Shown here piece after piece: positions 1 through 8,112 of a stretch of 64,000 bases of DNA. A program made the translations under genes and the position numbers. The DNA is from JAJNBD01 sp964471475 (lineage in GTDB: Bacteria > Pseudomonadota > Gammaproteobacteria > CAISUE01), in contig CAYYFQ010000007.1 of NCBI GenBank assembly GCA_964471475.1, positions 1 to 64,000 of the forward strand. Reading direction: 5' to 3'. Positions within the stretch are counted from its first letter, which is position 1, and every line of letters starts with the position of its first letter. The notes beneath the pieces are model-generated. The model was not told the origin of the DNA, ran no database searches, and saw only the letters and a program-made list of their open reading frames with translations.

Positions 1-571
1 AATTTTCAAACACTGGTTGCGACGTAGTTCGCATCTTCAGGTGTAATGGGTATAGTATTGCATTTACGCACGAATCTGGCTGATACCCTTTTAAAGGCAA
101 ATCATTCTCATCAAAAGGAACAAAGTAAAAAGTCAGCATATTTGTTTTTGAATCATAGTAGGCTGATTTAAAGGTTCCATGTACAACAAAGAAGCTTCGA
201 CTTTTTTTGATACTTCCGCTAATAGAGCCATTGGGCAAATTAATGGCATACCCTTTTTTATAATCTTGGTTAGACCATCGTGTCATAAATTCTTCCGGTG
301 TAACATTTCCACCATTTCTATGAGGTCTGTCTGCTACCCAAAGAAATTGCTTATTAATAGCATAAAGTGATACTTTGAAACTCTTCTGCCCCTCATTACT
401 CATAGGCTCGATAGCTGCGTTTTTTGCAGCGATTGAGTAACCAAATACTTTAAAATGCTTACCATTGATATCTGGCACCTCAGTTGGAATCCCCTGAGCA
501 TCTGCAATTACGGGCACTAGCAGAATTAAAAGAAAACTTAAACCCAAAAAATATTTCCCTAACTTTTTCAT
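1..571 (-). CDS. secreted protein of unknown function (3' end outside window)
   Basis: An uninterrupted minus-strand frame runs from an ATG at 571-569 off the left edge of the window, giving about 190 visible residues. The N-terminus is a typical signal peptide: Lys-Lys after Met, a hydrophobic Leu-rich stretch to about residue 21, then Ala-Asp-Ala as a likely signal peptidase site. The mature part contains a Trp-containing stretch (about residues 65-90) and many polar residues but no motif I recognise. No stop is reached, so size and function stay open. It is divergent from the XRE gene at 701; about 130 bp lie between them and should hold both promoters. Function not assigned. Confidence 0.6.
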   Translation of the reverse strand, partial: MKKLGKYFLGLSFLLILLVPVIADAQGIPTEVPDINGKHFKVFGYSIAAKNAAIEPMSNEGQKSFKVSLYAINKQFLWVADRPHRNGGNVTPEEFMTRWSNQDYKKGYAINLPNGSISGSIKKSRSFFVVHGTFKSAYYDSKTNMLTFYFVPFDENDLPLKGYQPDSCVNAILYPLHLKMRTTSQPVFEN

Positions 572-700
572 TTTCGTTTCCAAGTGTGTAGAATAACCAC
601 TAAAATAATAACACAAATGATAGATTTATGCCGTGGTTATATATCCAGTGTAAAAATATCCCGTAGATATTCATGCCGTTAAGCTTTAAGCTTCTGCTCT

Positions 701-940
701 ATGAAGAAAAAATCTCCAAATCTTGTCATATTTGGCAATCATTTACGCCAATTACGTAAAAAGCTGGGCTTTAGCTCCCAAGAAGATTTTGCGGCCGCCT
801 GCAAAATTGACCGAGCTTACCTAGGCTGCCTCGAGAGAGGGGAACATAATCCCACGCTGCAAACGCTTATTACCATCGCAAAAACCCTAAAAGTTGAGCT
901 TAGCGATCTACTTCCCTCGATTAAAAAATTTACAGATTAA
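701..940 (+). CDS. small XRE-family transcriptional regulator
   Basis: A 79-residue protein that is almost entirely one helix-turn-helix domain of the Cro/C1 (XRE) type: residues about 11-68 carry the pattern LRQLRKKLGFSSQEDFA, then DRAYLGCLERGEHNPTL, then LITIAKTLKVELSDLL. This size and layout resemble controller proteins of restriction systems and small phage repressors, but no restriction gene is next to it in the window. No good ribosome-binding site precedes the ATG. Its last four bases overlap the end of the convergent FAD oxidase gene. It may control the divergent secreted-protein gene, but that is inference from position only. Confidence 0.8.
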   Translation: MKKKSPNLVIFGNHLRQLRKKLGFSSQEDFAAACKIDRAYLGCLERGEHNPTLQTLITIAKTLKVELSDLLPSIKKFTD

Positions 941-2382
941 TTTGAAAAATAAGCCCCATAAAATTTATTACTAAAAACTTCCCCGGAATCATACTTTTTC
1001 TTAATATAGTCAAATTGAGCATAGTTAGAATACGCTTCTTCAAATTGCTGTTTGGTCGCAAAATTTTGATAAGTTAGATAATATGTTCCTTGCATCGATA
1101 AAGCAGCATCAATAAGTTGCTGTGTCCACTCTTTAGTTTTTCTTATCTCAACCGGCGATAAATCTTGCTGAAAGTACAATACAACACTGAAGCAATCTTG
1201 AGGAGCATAGGTCAAAAGAAAATCAGTATTTTTAGGAACATAGCGTACTGCTACATTTAATAAATTTATATTGTTTTTTACAGACAAGGTTCGTAATGTA
1301 TCCACAAAATTGGGTAGCTGATCAACGGGAATGAAATATTCTTGCAACCAATCAACTGTATTTGCACTCTGGTGATCTGTCGCAAAATAAATCGCTTTCC
1401 GCATCACTTCATTCCTAGACAATAATCCCTGTGCAAACGATTCTTTAATTGCTTTATTTTCAAGAAACCAACGAGCCCTCTTACCAAGAATGCTTTCTCT
1501 CGAAAGATCAAAAAATGGTATCAACACAAAGTCCCATCTCTCGGGATTTTTCAATGCTACAATTTTTTTCGGTAGTTGATGTGTATTAATCGACGTCACA
1601 GAATACATGTCACGTAGAAAATTTTTACCTGGCACTATATTGAAACGAGCAATAAACAGATCTGCATTTGAATTTAGCAAAACATCGCTTTTAAACTGCC
1701 TGAGAAAGGCATCAATATTAGTTTTTTTGTACTCCCCTTTCAATAGATTGTTATCGGTTAACTGTAGCGTCACATCGCTGACTACTCCTAATAAACCATA
1801 CCCTCCAAAAACAGACTTCCATAACTCAGGTGTTCCTTCTCTTGTCACATACACTTTTTTACCATTGGATAAAACAAGATGAAAACCAATAACGCTGTTA
1901 TTCATTGATCCCACCCGAAAATCCTCACCATGCGCGTTCGCACCAATTGAACCGCCCACACTAAAAATATAAGAATCCTGCATCGCTTCTATAGATAAAT
2001 TATATGGATTGATGTAGTCTTGCAGCACACCCCAAGTGATACCGCTTTGAACCGTTATTTGTTTATGCTGAAGATCAAACGAAACGATATGATTAAATGG
2101 CAACATATTTAGGACAACGGCTCCGTGCGCAAGTGTTTGCCCACCTTGGCTATGCTGCACAGCCATAATCGATATAGGTTTATGTTGCAAATTTGCAAGA
2201 TTGATACCCTTTATAATGTCATCCTCTGAATTCACAGAAATTACCGTAGAGACATTTGTATTATTGATTTTTCCTTTATCATCAAGTTGCACCGCATAAG
2301 AAAAGTTCGCGCAGCAAAAAACCAATAGACACGATAAAAAAGTAGCCCATATTTGTTCTGCTTTGATATACCTTGATAACAT
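937..2382 (-). CDS. secreted FAD-linked oxidase (PCMH-type)
   Basis: A 481-residue protein. Residues 1-30 form a signal peptide (hydrophobic core followed by Tyr-Ala-Val). Residues about 45-215 match the FAD_binding_4/PCMH fold: GGQTLAHGAVVLNM, then ITVQSGITWGVLQDY, then the flavin-contact stretch SVGGSIGANAHGED and GGYGLLGVVSDVTL. The C-terminal half resembles the substrate domain of sugar and aldonolactone oxidases; the substrate cannot be told from sequence. The GGxxxAHG stretch lacks an obvious His for covalent FAD attachment by the usual pattern. The start has a good AAGGAAA site. Upstream in the same direction is the C-terminal remnant of a transposon-split membrane gene, so the oxidase was probably second in a two-gene operon. 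Confidence 0.8.
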   Translation of the reverse strand: MLSRYIKAEQIWATFLSCLLVFCCANFSYAVQLDDKGKINNTNVSTVISVNSEDDIIKGINLANLQHKPISIMAVQHSQGGQTLAHGAVVLNMLPFNHIVSFDLQHKQITVQSGITWGVLQDYINPYNLSIEAMQDSYIFSVGGSIGANAHGEDFRVGSMNNSVIGFHLVLSNGKKVYVTREGTPELWKSVFGGYGLLGVVSDVTLQLTDNNLLKGEYKKTNIDAFLRQFKSDVLLNSNADLFIARFNIVPGKNFLRDMYSVTSINTHQLPKKIVALKNPERWDFVLIPFFDLSRESILGKRARWFLENKAIKESFAQGLLSRNEVMRKAIYFATDHQSANTVDWLQEYFIPVDQLPNFVDTLRTLSVKNNINLLNVAVRYVPKNTDFLLTYAPQDCFSVVLYFQQDLSPVEIRKTKEWTQQLIDAALSMQGTYYLTYQNFATKQQFEEAYSNYAQFDYIKKKYDSGEVFSNKFYGAYFSN

Positions 2383-2430
2383 AGATTTTCCTTGAAAAAA
2401 CAGTTTTACAACAGCCGTTAGCTAACAGTT

Positions 2431-2614
2431 CTATGCTCTGCTTTTATCAAATAATTTCACTAACTGAAAGATAAAAATGATTGCCATTGAAGTTAACCAA
2501 AAATAATATCCGGCGCCTAAACCCATCATGTCATGCCCCCCAGCAGAGCTTATGTGTTCCTTGTATACAAACATAAAATGAGCAGCTAACAAAAACCCGA
2601 ATAAAGCAGCTAAT
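2431..2614 (-). pseudogene. 3' fragment of a membrane-protein gene split by the transposon
   Basis: Reading the minus strand from the transposon edge at 2614 down to a TAG at 2431-2433 gives about 61 codons with two hydrophobic segments, a Gly-rich loop (GGHDMMGLGAGYYFW) and a charged C-terminus. Joining this to the piece at 11097-11722 after removing one copy of the 5-bp duplication keeps the frame (Ser-Thr-Leu-Ala-Ala-Leu-Phe across the joint), so both pieces are halves of one gene of about 270 codons. This half has no start of its own. The FAD oxidase gene follows 48 bp later. Confidence 0.85.
2610..2614. repeat. left target-site duplication of the transposon (CTAAT)
   Basis: CTAAT directly precedes the outer GGGG of the left inverted repeat and is matched by CTAAT at 11092-11096 directly after the right repeat. 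Five bases is the standard duplication for Tn3-family elements, so the insertion is intact at both ends. Confidence 0.9.
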
Positions 2615-2650
2615 GGGGTAGCGACCCCATTCGTGTCAAAATTTACGGTT
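2615..2650 (+). repeat. left 36-bp terminal inverted repeat
   Basis: Starts GGGGTAGCGACCCC and ends with ACGGTT. It is identical to the reverse complement of 11056-11091. An outer GGGG is typical of Tn3-family ends, where TnpA binds. Confidence 0.95.
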
Positions 2651-2703
2651 ATAACTTTATGCTAAAGATAGGTGCTCCAGATTTGGAGTAATCATCAATA
2701 AAT

Positions 2704-3405
2704 TTATTCATTATTACTGCTGTTATTCAACCATTTTTCAGTTGTCTGTCTCCATTGTGAATAACAGTCAAGCCCACAATAATACCTGACGTAATCTTCC
2801 CCTTCAGGCGAGTACGCTGCTGATCTGGGGATCATTTTTTGACACGAATGACAGCTTTCAGTATTGCATACCTCGTTTGCGCCATATATTTCAAATGAAG
2901 TTATCAATGATAATGTTTTTCTGTCTTTATCCTCATTTTTTTCCGAGTGTTTTTCTTCTATATATCCTAAAGCCAGGCCACCTATTAGTAGATGATCATC
3001 TGGTAAAGAGATGATGTCTTTTGTAGTAGATTCATCGAGGGTTACCCAGCAACAACCGATCCCTAAACCCCAAGCAGCAAGCCACATATTTTGCATAGCA
3101 GCAGCACCACTATAAGCATGTTGCCGATGTTTTATTAACCAATTATCAATGCCGATTTTATCGTTAACTGATACAATAATCAAAAGTGGCGCATCGGCTA
3201 AGAAGCTAGCATGCTTTGCGGCAGAGGCTAAATTTTTAAGACTTGTTTTACTTCGAATTAAAGTGAAATGCCACGGCTGTGAATTCAATGGGCTTGGGGC
3301 AAATTGACCTGCTGTGAGTATTTTTTCTATGATTGTTTCATCGAGTTCTTTTGATGAAAAATGACGGACCGCATATCTGCTTTTTATTAACTTAATAATA
3401 TCCAT
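2704..3405 (-). CDS. nitroreductase-family oxidoreductase with C-terminal Cys motif
   Basis: A 233-residue protein. Residues 1-170 are a nitroreductase (NAD(P)H:FMN) domain: SRYAVRHFSSKEL near the N-terminus for FMN phosphate binding, APSPLNSQPWHF, then AAMQNMWLAAWGLGIGCCWV and a LALGYIEEK segment. Residues about 178-220 add a small Cys module with CNTESCHSCQK and YYCGLDCY, a likely zinc site resembling DUF3330-type tails of mobile elements (moderate recall). The family reduces nitro groups, quinones or other electron-poor substrates; the substrate here is unknown. It is the last gene of the transposon cargo operon. A 20-codon frame starting at 2711 overlaps its end and looks like a remnant. 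Confidence 0.85.
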   Translation of the reverse strand: MDIIKLIKSRYAVRHFSSKELDETIIEKILTAGQFAPSPLNSQPWHFTLIRSKTSLKNLASAAKHASFLADAPLLIIVSVNDKIGIDNWLIKHRQHAYSGAAAMQNMWLAAWGLGIGCCWVTLDESTTKDIISLPDDHLLIGGLALGYIEEKHSEKNEDKDRKTLSLITSFEIYGANEVCNTESCHSCQKMIPRSAAYSPEGEDYVRYYCGLDCYSQWRQTTEKWLNNSSNNE

Positions 3406-3485
3406 AATATTAATCTCTCAATTATTGCTGGTATTTATTTCAAAATACAGTTTTAAATATTTCCTGCTAACGATGGTCCATTCTT

Positions 3486-4637
3486 TTATACTGCTTTATG
3501 CAGATGTAGAAAAAGCTTAGCAAATCCATTACTAGGATAGATTGCACGTTGGTGAATATTCTCGATTAGCTCAAAGCGTCTGGATCCTAAAAGCAGCTCC
3601 TCGAGTGCTATGCGCATTTCTAACCTAGCTAGAGGTGCTCCTAAGCAAAAATGAATGCCTTGTCCCCAAACTAACCCCTCTTTTATGTTTCGTTTAATCT
3701 CGACACTATTTGGATCATTGAAAACATGTGGATCTCGGTTAGCAGCTATCCACATTAACGATAGATTTTCCCCTTTCGGAATTGTTCGACCGTGAATATT
3801 GACTTCTCGTGTTGTCACACGCCGATTGGCAACCAGGGGATCGTCTACACGCAGAATTTCCTCAATAGCCAGGGGAATGAGAGATGGTTTTTCTCGCAAT
3901 TGATCTTGAAGTCTGAGATTTTGAGCAAGATGGTAAGCTAGGATACTTAATCCAGCGGCAACCGTATCATGTCCAGCGACCCAGTTACGTAAGATGCTGA
4001 CTATTTTATCATCGCTTAATCGCACACCATCGATCTCAGTTTTAAGCAATCTTTTTGTCACACAGTTTTCATTACATGATGTGGTACGATATTTTTCAAG
4101 ATTAGCCTTAACAACCTTAGAAAAAATCTGGGCCAACGCTTTTCCAGTAACGGAATCTCTGTTAAAAGCAACTTTTTGATTGTCACGCACCCAATGACTG
4201 AGATCTTCCCACTGCTGCTCTGGCCAACCAAGAAAGTGGCACAAAGTTTTTATCGAAAAAGGTGTGGCGAAAGCGCTTACAAATTCTATCTCTTTTTCTG
4301 CATCGACAGAAATAAGAAGATCGGTGGCGACTTTGCGAGCAAGTGGTTCGAGCTTATCTAATTGATCTTTCGCAAAGTTAGGAGAAAGCGCTTCGCGGTA
4401 TTGCCCATGCACTGGTGGATCCATTCCATTCGGGATAGCTGAGAATTGAGATTGATTGCTGTATGTCTTTGGGTCCTCTAGAATCGCAACAATATCCTGA
4501 TGGCGGAACAAGGACCAGCCCATAAATTCGCTATGTGCCACTGGGCATTTTCCCCGCATTTCATCATAGGCCTGACGTTGATCTTTTAAGACTGATGGGT
4601 CCTTGGGATCCCAATCATCGTAATGTTCTTTATCCAT
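3486..4637 (-). CDS. cytochrome P450
   Basis: A haem-thiolate monooxygenase of 383 residues if started at the ATG at 4637, which has GGAGG about 8 bases upstream; a longer in-frame reading to 4775 would overlap the gene before it and is unlikely. Key motifs: I-helix AGHDTV, K-helix EEILR (ExxR), and the haem loop WGQGIHFCLGAPLARLE with the proximal Cys at about residue 331. There is no membrane anchor, so it is a soluble class I bacterial P450 that needs separate ferredoxin and reductase partners; neither gene is visible in the window. The substrate is unknown. The N-terminal WDPKDPSV and MDPPVHGQYR patterns are usual for bacterial P450s. Cargo of the transposon. Confidence 0.92.
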   Translation of the reverse strand: MDKEHYDDWDPKDPSVLKDQRQAYDEMRGKCPVAHSEFMGWSLFRHQDIVAILEDPKTYSNQSQFSAIPNGMDPPVHGQYREALSPNFAKDQLDKLEPLARKVATDLLISVDAEKEIEFVSAFATPFSIKTLCHFLGWPEQQWEDLSHWVRDNQKVAFNRDSVTGKALAQIFSKVVKANLEKYRTTSCNENCVTKRLLKTEIDGVRLSDDKIVSILRNWVAGHDTVAAGLSILAYHLAQNLRLQDQLREKPSLIPLAIEEILRVDDPLVANRRVTTREVNIHGRTIPKGENLSLMWIAANRDPHVFNDPNSVEIKRNIKEGLVWGQGIHFCLGAPLARLEMRIALEELLLGSRRFELIENIHQRAIYPSNGFAKLFLHLHKAV

Positions 4638-4695
4638 TTTAGCGCCTCCATCGAGCGTGTTATTATTACCCAGTGTAACCCCTATTAAAAAAGGA

Positions 4696-5610
4696 TTAAA
4701 TTCTTCCAAAACTTTGCTTAGTTTTTTGTGCCAGCAAAAAACCAAATAAACCTTGAATAGGCCTACCTGAATCATCCAATTTATGTAACTGTCCTACCGA
4801 TTCCTTATATTCCAAAATTGACCAACCACTATCTTGATAAAAATGATATAACTCTTCGCTTTTGGGTAAATAAGTAAATGAAGAAGGTAGCGAGTAAGGT
4901 TCAGCCTTTATTGGAAACACCAGAAAATGCAATCCTTCAATTGCTGTTGTTAACTGTAATTCTGTTAATAAAGCGTGAATGCGATTTGGTTCTAAAAATT
5001 GCAAACTCACCAAAGAAAGAACAACGTCATAATTTTTATTTTGCAAGGATAAAGGCTGATGTAAATCATGAAGGATGGTTTTGATGTTTAATAGGTTTTC
5101 TTTTTGGGCTATTTCGCTTACTTTATGAATCGATGATTCTTTAATATCAATACCGGCAAGTTGATGGCCAAGTGATGCAAGAAACAACAAGTTTCTTCCC
5201 TGGCCACAGCCAATATCAAGAATATTTAAATCTTTTTTTTCCTTGAGATAAGTATTGTAAACGTAATACAAATCGCTATGAACATTTCCTAAACCATACT
5301 TCTTATTAAAATAACGGTGTGGCTGACAATAAAACTCAAGCGTTGCCGTAAAATTTTCACTTACTGGTTCGATTTTATGCCATAGTGCGGGTGGGATACA
5401 CAACTCAGAATTATTAGTATCGATTCGATGTCTAGATAATTCTTTTTCTTTGCCATCGAGAAAAATGAAATTAATTTCACCCGAATGAAGCTGAAGCAAT
5501 CCCCAAGTTCCTTCTTTGGTACTGTGTTTTTCAAGAAAAAATTTAAGCTTATTGTGACTATCTATATCGATTTTTTTATAACAACAAAGACCATCATAAT
5601 TTATCAACAT
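4696..5610 (-). CDS. tehB: TehB-type SAM-dependent methyltransferase
   Basis: A 304-residue protein with the two-part build of long TehB proteins: residues about 1-97 form a cupin-like N-terminal domain (WGLLQLHSGEINF, IPPALWHKIEP), and residues about 100-300 a class I methyltransferase. The SAM site is LNILDIGCGQGRNLLFLASLG at about 129-148, with GIDIKESSI after it and YDVVLSLVSLQFL as the active-site region. TehB detoxifies tellurite by methylation in the known family; other oxyanions or electrophiles are possible substrates here. It lies between the small membrane protein and the P450 gene in the cargo operon. Confidence 0.85.
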   Translation of the reverse strand: MLINYDGLCCYKKIDIDSHNKLKFFLEKHSTKEGTWGLLQLHSGEINFIFLDGKEKELSRHRIDTNNSELCIPPALWHKIEPVSENFTATLEFYCQPHRYFNKKYGLGNVHSDLYYVYNTYLKEKKDLNILDIGCGQGRNLLFLASLGHQLAGIDIKESSIHKVSEIAQKENLLNIKTILHDLHQPLSLQNKNYDVVLSLVSLQFLEPNRIHALLTELQLTTAIEGLHFLVFPIKAEPYSLPSSFTYLPKSEELYHFYQDSGWSILEYKESVGQLHKLDDSGRPIQGLFGFLLAQKTKQSFGRI

Positions 5611-5649
5611 ATTGTTCCCTTATTTATCCAAAATTTTTATTTCTACTTA

Positions 5650-6069
5650 CTATAAAAAAGCAAAACAAAGCAGTAACCCTAATTTTATAATTTCCAAAAT
5701 CCCATATGTAAAATGCATATGTGAATTTGAAGGCTTATTTCCTGCTAGTATCATATCAACGCGTCTACTTAAATAGGGGAATATCCATAACCCTTGTAAT
5801 ATGAAAATAAATACGATTGCGGCAAGAATAAGCCAATACCATAATAAAAGATGAACCATCAATCCCGTAATGATGAGAATTATCATTACGCCATATTGTG
5901 TTTTATGAAATGCGCTAAATACAGTTCGTCCGACATCTAAACCTACTGGTTTAGTCAGTGTAGGCGTTTGAAATTTTATCCAACTTTCTAAGAACGAAAT
6001 ACCGATGATCATTCCTGACCATAAAAGAGCTATAACAATTATTAATTGCTCAGTCATGCCTTTTGCCAT
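5650..6069 (-). CDS. small four-segment inner-membrane protein
   Basis: A 139-residue, strongly hydrophobic protein with four likely membrane segments (about residues 8-26, 58-76, 78-98 and 120-138). Between the first two lies a polar loop with PTLTKPVGLDVGRTVFSAFHKTQ; another loop has YLSRRVDMILAGNKPSNSHMHFTYG with several His residues. The pattern recalls DUF4149/TMEM205-like proteins but I cannot name it firmly. It overlaps the end of nsrR by 20 bases, so the two are translationally linked. Because it sits with an alternative oxidase and an NO sensor, a role in the quinol/oxidase membrane or in NO tolerance is plausible but unproven. Confidence 0.7.
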   Translation of the reverse strand: MAKGMTEQLIIVIALLWSGMIIGISFLESWIKFQTPTLTKPVGLDVGRTVFSAFHKTQYGVMIILIITGLMVHLLLWYWLILAAIVFIFILQGLWIFPYLSRRVDMILAGNKPSNSHMHFTYGILEIIKLGLLLCFAFL

Positions 6070-6529
6070 TACATTTATTCTCTATGACAATTGAAATATT
6101 TAATTTTTGATGGGTTTCTTTTTGTTCTTTTGAAGATTGCGGCAAAATATCTTTGAGTTTATATTTTTTCAATACCTTGCTAAAATCGGAACTCGCTTCA
6201 TCTAAAATTAAATTTAGGCGACAAATGCCTTTGATTGGGCAAATAGGATGATCGCAATCAATCACCTTGAGTGTGGATTCAAAGTGTATAATGATTTCAT
6301 AAATCGAGTTTTCTAACGTGGGCAAATTAATTTTAATACCGCCGCCTTTGCCGCGTTGAGTGGTGATAAACTTTAATTTTGCTAATTTGTTAACGATTTT
6401 AATTAAATGATCTCGTGCGATATGGAAGGCAGCGGCTATTTCATCTAACGTAGATAAACGTTCCTCTGATACTATTGCTAAATAGAGAAGCGTTCTTAAG
6501 GCATAATCAGTTCTTCGATTTAATTGCAT
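6050..6529 (-). CDS. nsrR: NsrR-like Rrf2-family nitric-oxide-sensing repressor
   Basis: A 159-residue Rrf2 regulator. Residues 1-65 form the winged helix (RRTDYALRTLLYLA, ARDHLIKIVNKLAKLKFI, TTQRGKGGGIKI). The cluster-binding loop has three Cys at about 92, 97 and 103 (CDHPICPIKGIC), the spacing of NsrR rather than IscR or RirA. NsrR holds an iron-sulfur cluster that reacts with NO, releasing DNA and inducing NO-defence genes. It lies 24 bp after the alternative oxidase gene and upstream of four more cargo genes, and an NsrR-like palindrome lies upstream of the oxidase gene. The C-terminus is somewhat longer than usual. Confidence 0.88.
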   Translation of the reverse strand: MQLNRRTDYALRTLLYLAIVSEERLSTLDEIAAAFHIARDHLIKIVNKLAKLKFITTQRGKGGGIKINLPTLENSIYEIIIHFESTLKVIDCDHPICPIKGICRLNLILDEASSDFSKVLKKYKLKDILPQSSKEQKETHQKLNISIVIENKCNGKRHD

Positions 6530-6553
6530 AGCCTTCCTTTTTGTTACAAGTAA

Positions 6554-7183
6554 TCACACTTTCTTTAAAATTTTCTCGCCTCGAGTTAAATAATCGGCAA
6601 GGTAATGATTAACATCACGATGATCAATCTCATCTTGACGTACGACTAATACAACATCACGTAAAGTAGCATTATCTGCTAATTTCCAATACTGTTTCGC
6701 AATATCAGGAGCTGGACAATTCACAATACGGCCGCTATCAATTTCTTCAAGATAATGATTATAACTAACGACGGCTTCTTCTTCTAAATATCCGACAAAA
6801 CGGTGCGCTGTGCGTGAAGAAATGACATACATAGTAAAATACATCACGACAAATAGCATTTGTGCAACGAAAATGATAAAGCGCTCAAATAAATTGGGTT
6901 TTGCAATACAAACAAAGGTCATTAAGTGCATGCGCTCGTTATCTGCTTCATCCAGCAATTTTTTTATCCAGCCTTCATCGTTTTTTATTTTCCGCAAACA
7001 TCGTAAATGTAGTAATCCTGCACCTACCATGCCTGGCACTGCTGCAACAGTTTCTAAAACAATGGCGCGATTACCATAACGTTTACGAAAAAAAGTATCA
7101 GCAAAAAAACGAAAAAACTTCACTAAACCATAAGCAATTTTATCATTTAACTTTATAGCCGGTTTATGTGTGACGATATCCAT
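6554..7183 (-). CDS. aox: alternative oxidase (quinol:oxygen oxidoreductase)
   Basis: A 209-residue di-iron membrane oxidase that passes electrons from ubiquinol to oxygen without proton pumping and is resistant to NO and cyanide in the known family. All ligands are visible: Glu44 (LETVAAVPGMV), Glu83 and His86 (ADNERMH), Glu in LEEEAVVSY at 134-136, Glu185 and His188 (DEIDHRDVNH). A hydrophobic span at about 100-120 is the membrane-binding part. It lacks the N-terminal extension of plant enzymes, as bacterial forms do. It is first in the cargo operon, directly behind a 53-bp palindrome with an NsrR-like centre. In Vibrio fischeri aox is NsrR-controlled, which fits this arrangement. Confidence 0.93.
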   Translation of the reverse strand: MDIVTHKPAIKLNDKIAYGLVKFFRFFADTFFRKRYGNRAIVLETVAAVPGMVGAGLLHLRCLRKIKNDEGWIKKLLDEADNERMHLMTFVCIAKPNLFERFIIFVAQMLFVVMYFTMYVISSRTAHRFVGYLEEEAVVSYNHYLEEIDSGRIVNCPAPDIAKQYWKLADNATLRDVVLVVRQDEIDHRDVNHYLADYLTRGEKILKKV

Positions 7184-7207
7184 GATTTTTCCTCAATAAG
7201 GTTAAGT

Positions 7208-7260
7208 AAATCCATCATATTAAACTTGCATTTCGAATGCAAGTTTAATATGATGGATTT
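7208..7260. promoter_or_regulatory. perfect 25-bp inverted repeat, likely NsrR operator of the cargo operon
   Basis: Two perfect 25-base arms (7208-7232 and 7236-7260) are separated by TCG. The inner part, AACTTGCATT and its mirror AATGCAAGTT around a 3-base centre, closely follows the NsrR box (AAGATGCATTT-N-AAATGCATCTT). It lies 25 bp upstream of the aox start. The arms continue well beyond the usual 23-bp NsrR site, so extra copies, a second protein or an mRNA hairpin are possible. A 27-codon plus-strand frame starts inside the right arm (7250-7333); I do not treat it as a gene. Confidence 0.75.
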
Positions 7261-7400
7261 TATTGAACATAGACCAATTATCATTAATCCTTTTGGAAAA
7301 TCAGAATTTGATGCTTTGAAAACAGGTAAGTGACAATAGCTAAAAAAGTTTGTTGGATTTTACCCCATATCTAATGTACCCCTCATAGACTTCAAACCTG

Positions 7401-7520
7401 TGTCAAAATGAAGTGTACTCTATTCTGACGTCAGGCCAAACCTTATATTATGTCAATTTAGAGTTGTTAATGTATTTCATTGACACTCATGTGTCAACCT
7501 CTTAAACTCCAACCTGACAC
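7401..7520. other. probable res (resolution) site of the transposon
   Basis: The stretch just before tnpR is rich in resolvase half-site-like TGTCA/TGACA words: TGTCA at 7401 and 7451, TGACACTCATGTGTCA at 7481-7496 as an inverted pair, and TGACAC near 7514. Tn3-family res sites have three inverted TGTC-type subsites adjacent to tnpR. The exact crossover point cannot be fixed by eye. The promoters of tnpR and perhaps tnpA should lie here too. Confidence 0.55.
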
Positions 7521-7544
7521 TTTCACATCCAAATGGATAAAATA

Positions 7545-8105
7545 ATGGCGGGAAAGAAAATTGGTTACATTCGAGTCAGCAGCTTTGAACAGAACCCAGA
7601 AAGGCAACTTGAAGGCATCGTTCTAAATAAAAAATTCATCGATAAAGCTTCTGGAAAAAACACGGCCAGACCACAACTTGAAGCTATGCTCGATTATGCG
7701 CGTGATGGCGATACCATCATTATACACAGCATGGATCGGTTGGCGCGTAATTTAGATGATCTACGTAAATTAGTCACTCAACTTACTGGCCAACAAATCA
7801 GAGTTGAGTTTGTGAAAGAAGGTTTAACCTTCACTGGTGAAGACTCGCCCATGTCAAAGTTGTTGTTATCGGTGATGGGTGCATTTGCTGAGTTTGAACG
7901 TGCATTGATTAAAGAGCGCCAAAGGGAAGGCATTGTTCTTGCCAAAAAGCGTGGCGCTTATAAAGGCCGGAAAGCTGTATTGTCTCAGGAACAAATTGAT
8001 GAAATAAAAAAACGTGTGGCAGAAGGCGATAAAAAAAGTCATATTGCTCGTGATTTTGGTATTAGCCGCGAAACGCTATACCAATACTTAAGAAAACAAG
8101 GCTGA
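7545..8105 (+). CDS. tnpR: TnpR serine resolvase of the Tn3-family transposon
   Basis: A serine recombinase of 186 residues from the ATG at 7545, which has GGAT a few bases upstream and gives the family's usual length; an ATG at 7533 would add four residues. The N-terminal catalytic domain begins KKIGYIRVSSFEQNPERQL with the nucleophilic Ser in RVS; MDRLARNLDDLRKLV and the long E-helix region GAFAEFERALIKERQREGI follow. The last 45 residues are a helix-turn-helix (LSQEQIDEIKKRVAEG, KSHIARDFGISRETLYQYL). It resolves the cointegrates formed by TnpA at the res site just upstream. tnpA starts 8 bp downstream. Confidence 0.95.
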   Translation: MAGKKIGYIRVSSFEQNPERQLEGIVLNKKFIDKASGKNTARPQLEAMLDYARDGDTIIIHSMDRLARNLDDLRKLVTQLTGQQIRVEFVKEGLTFTGEDSPMSKLLLSVMGAFAEFERALIKERQREGIVLAKKRGAYKGRKAVLSQEQIDEIKKRVAEGDKKSHIARDFGISRETLYQYLRKQG

Positions 8106-8112
8106 GTTATTA

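Noticed and set aside
7250..7333. A 27-codon plus-strand frame starting in the aox operator palindrome
   Set aside because: Too short and without a ribosome-binding site; its start is part of the palindrome.
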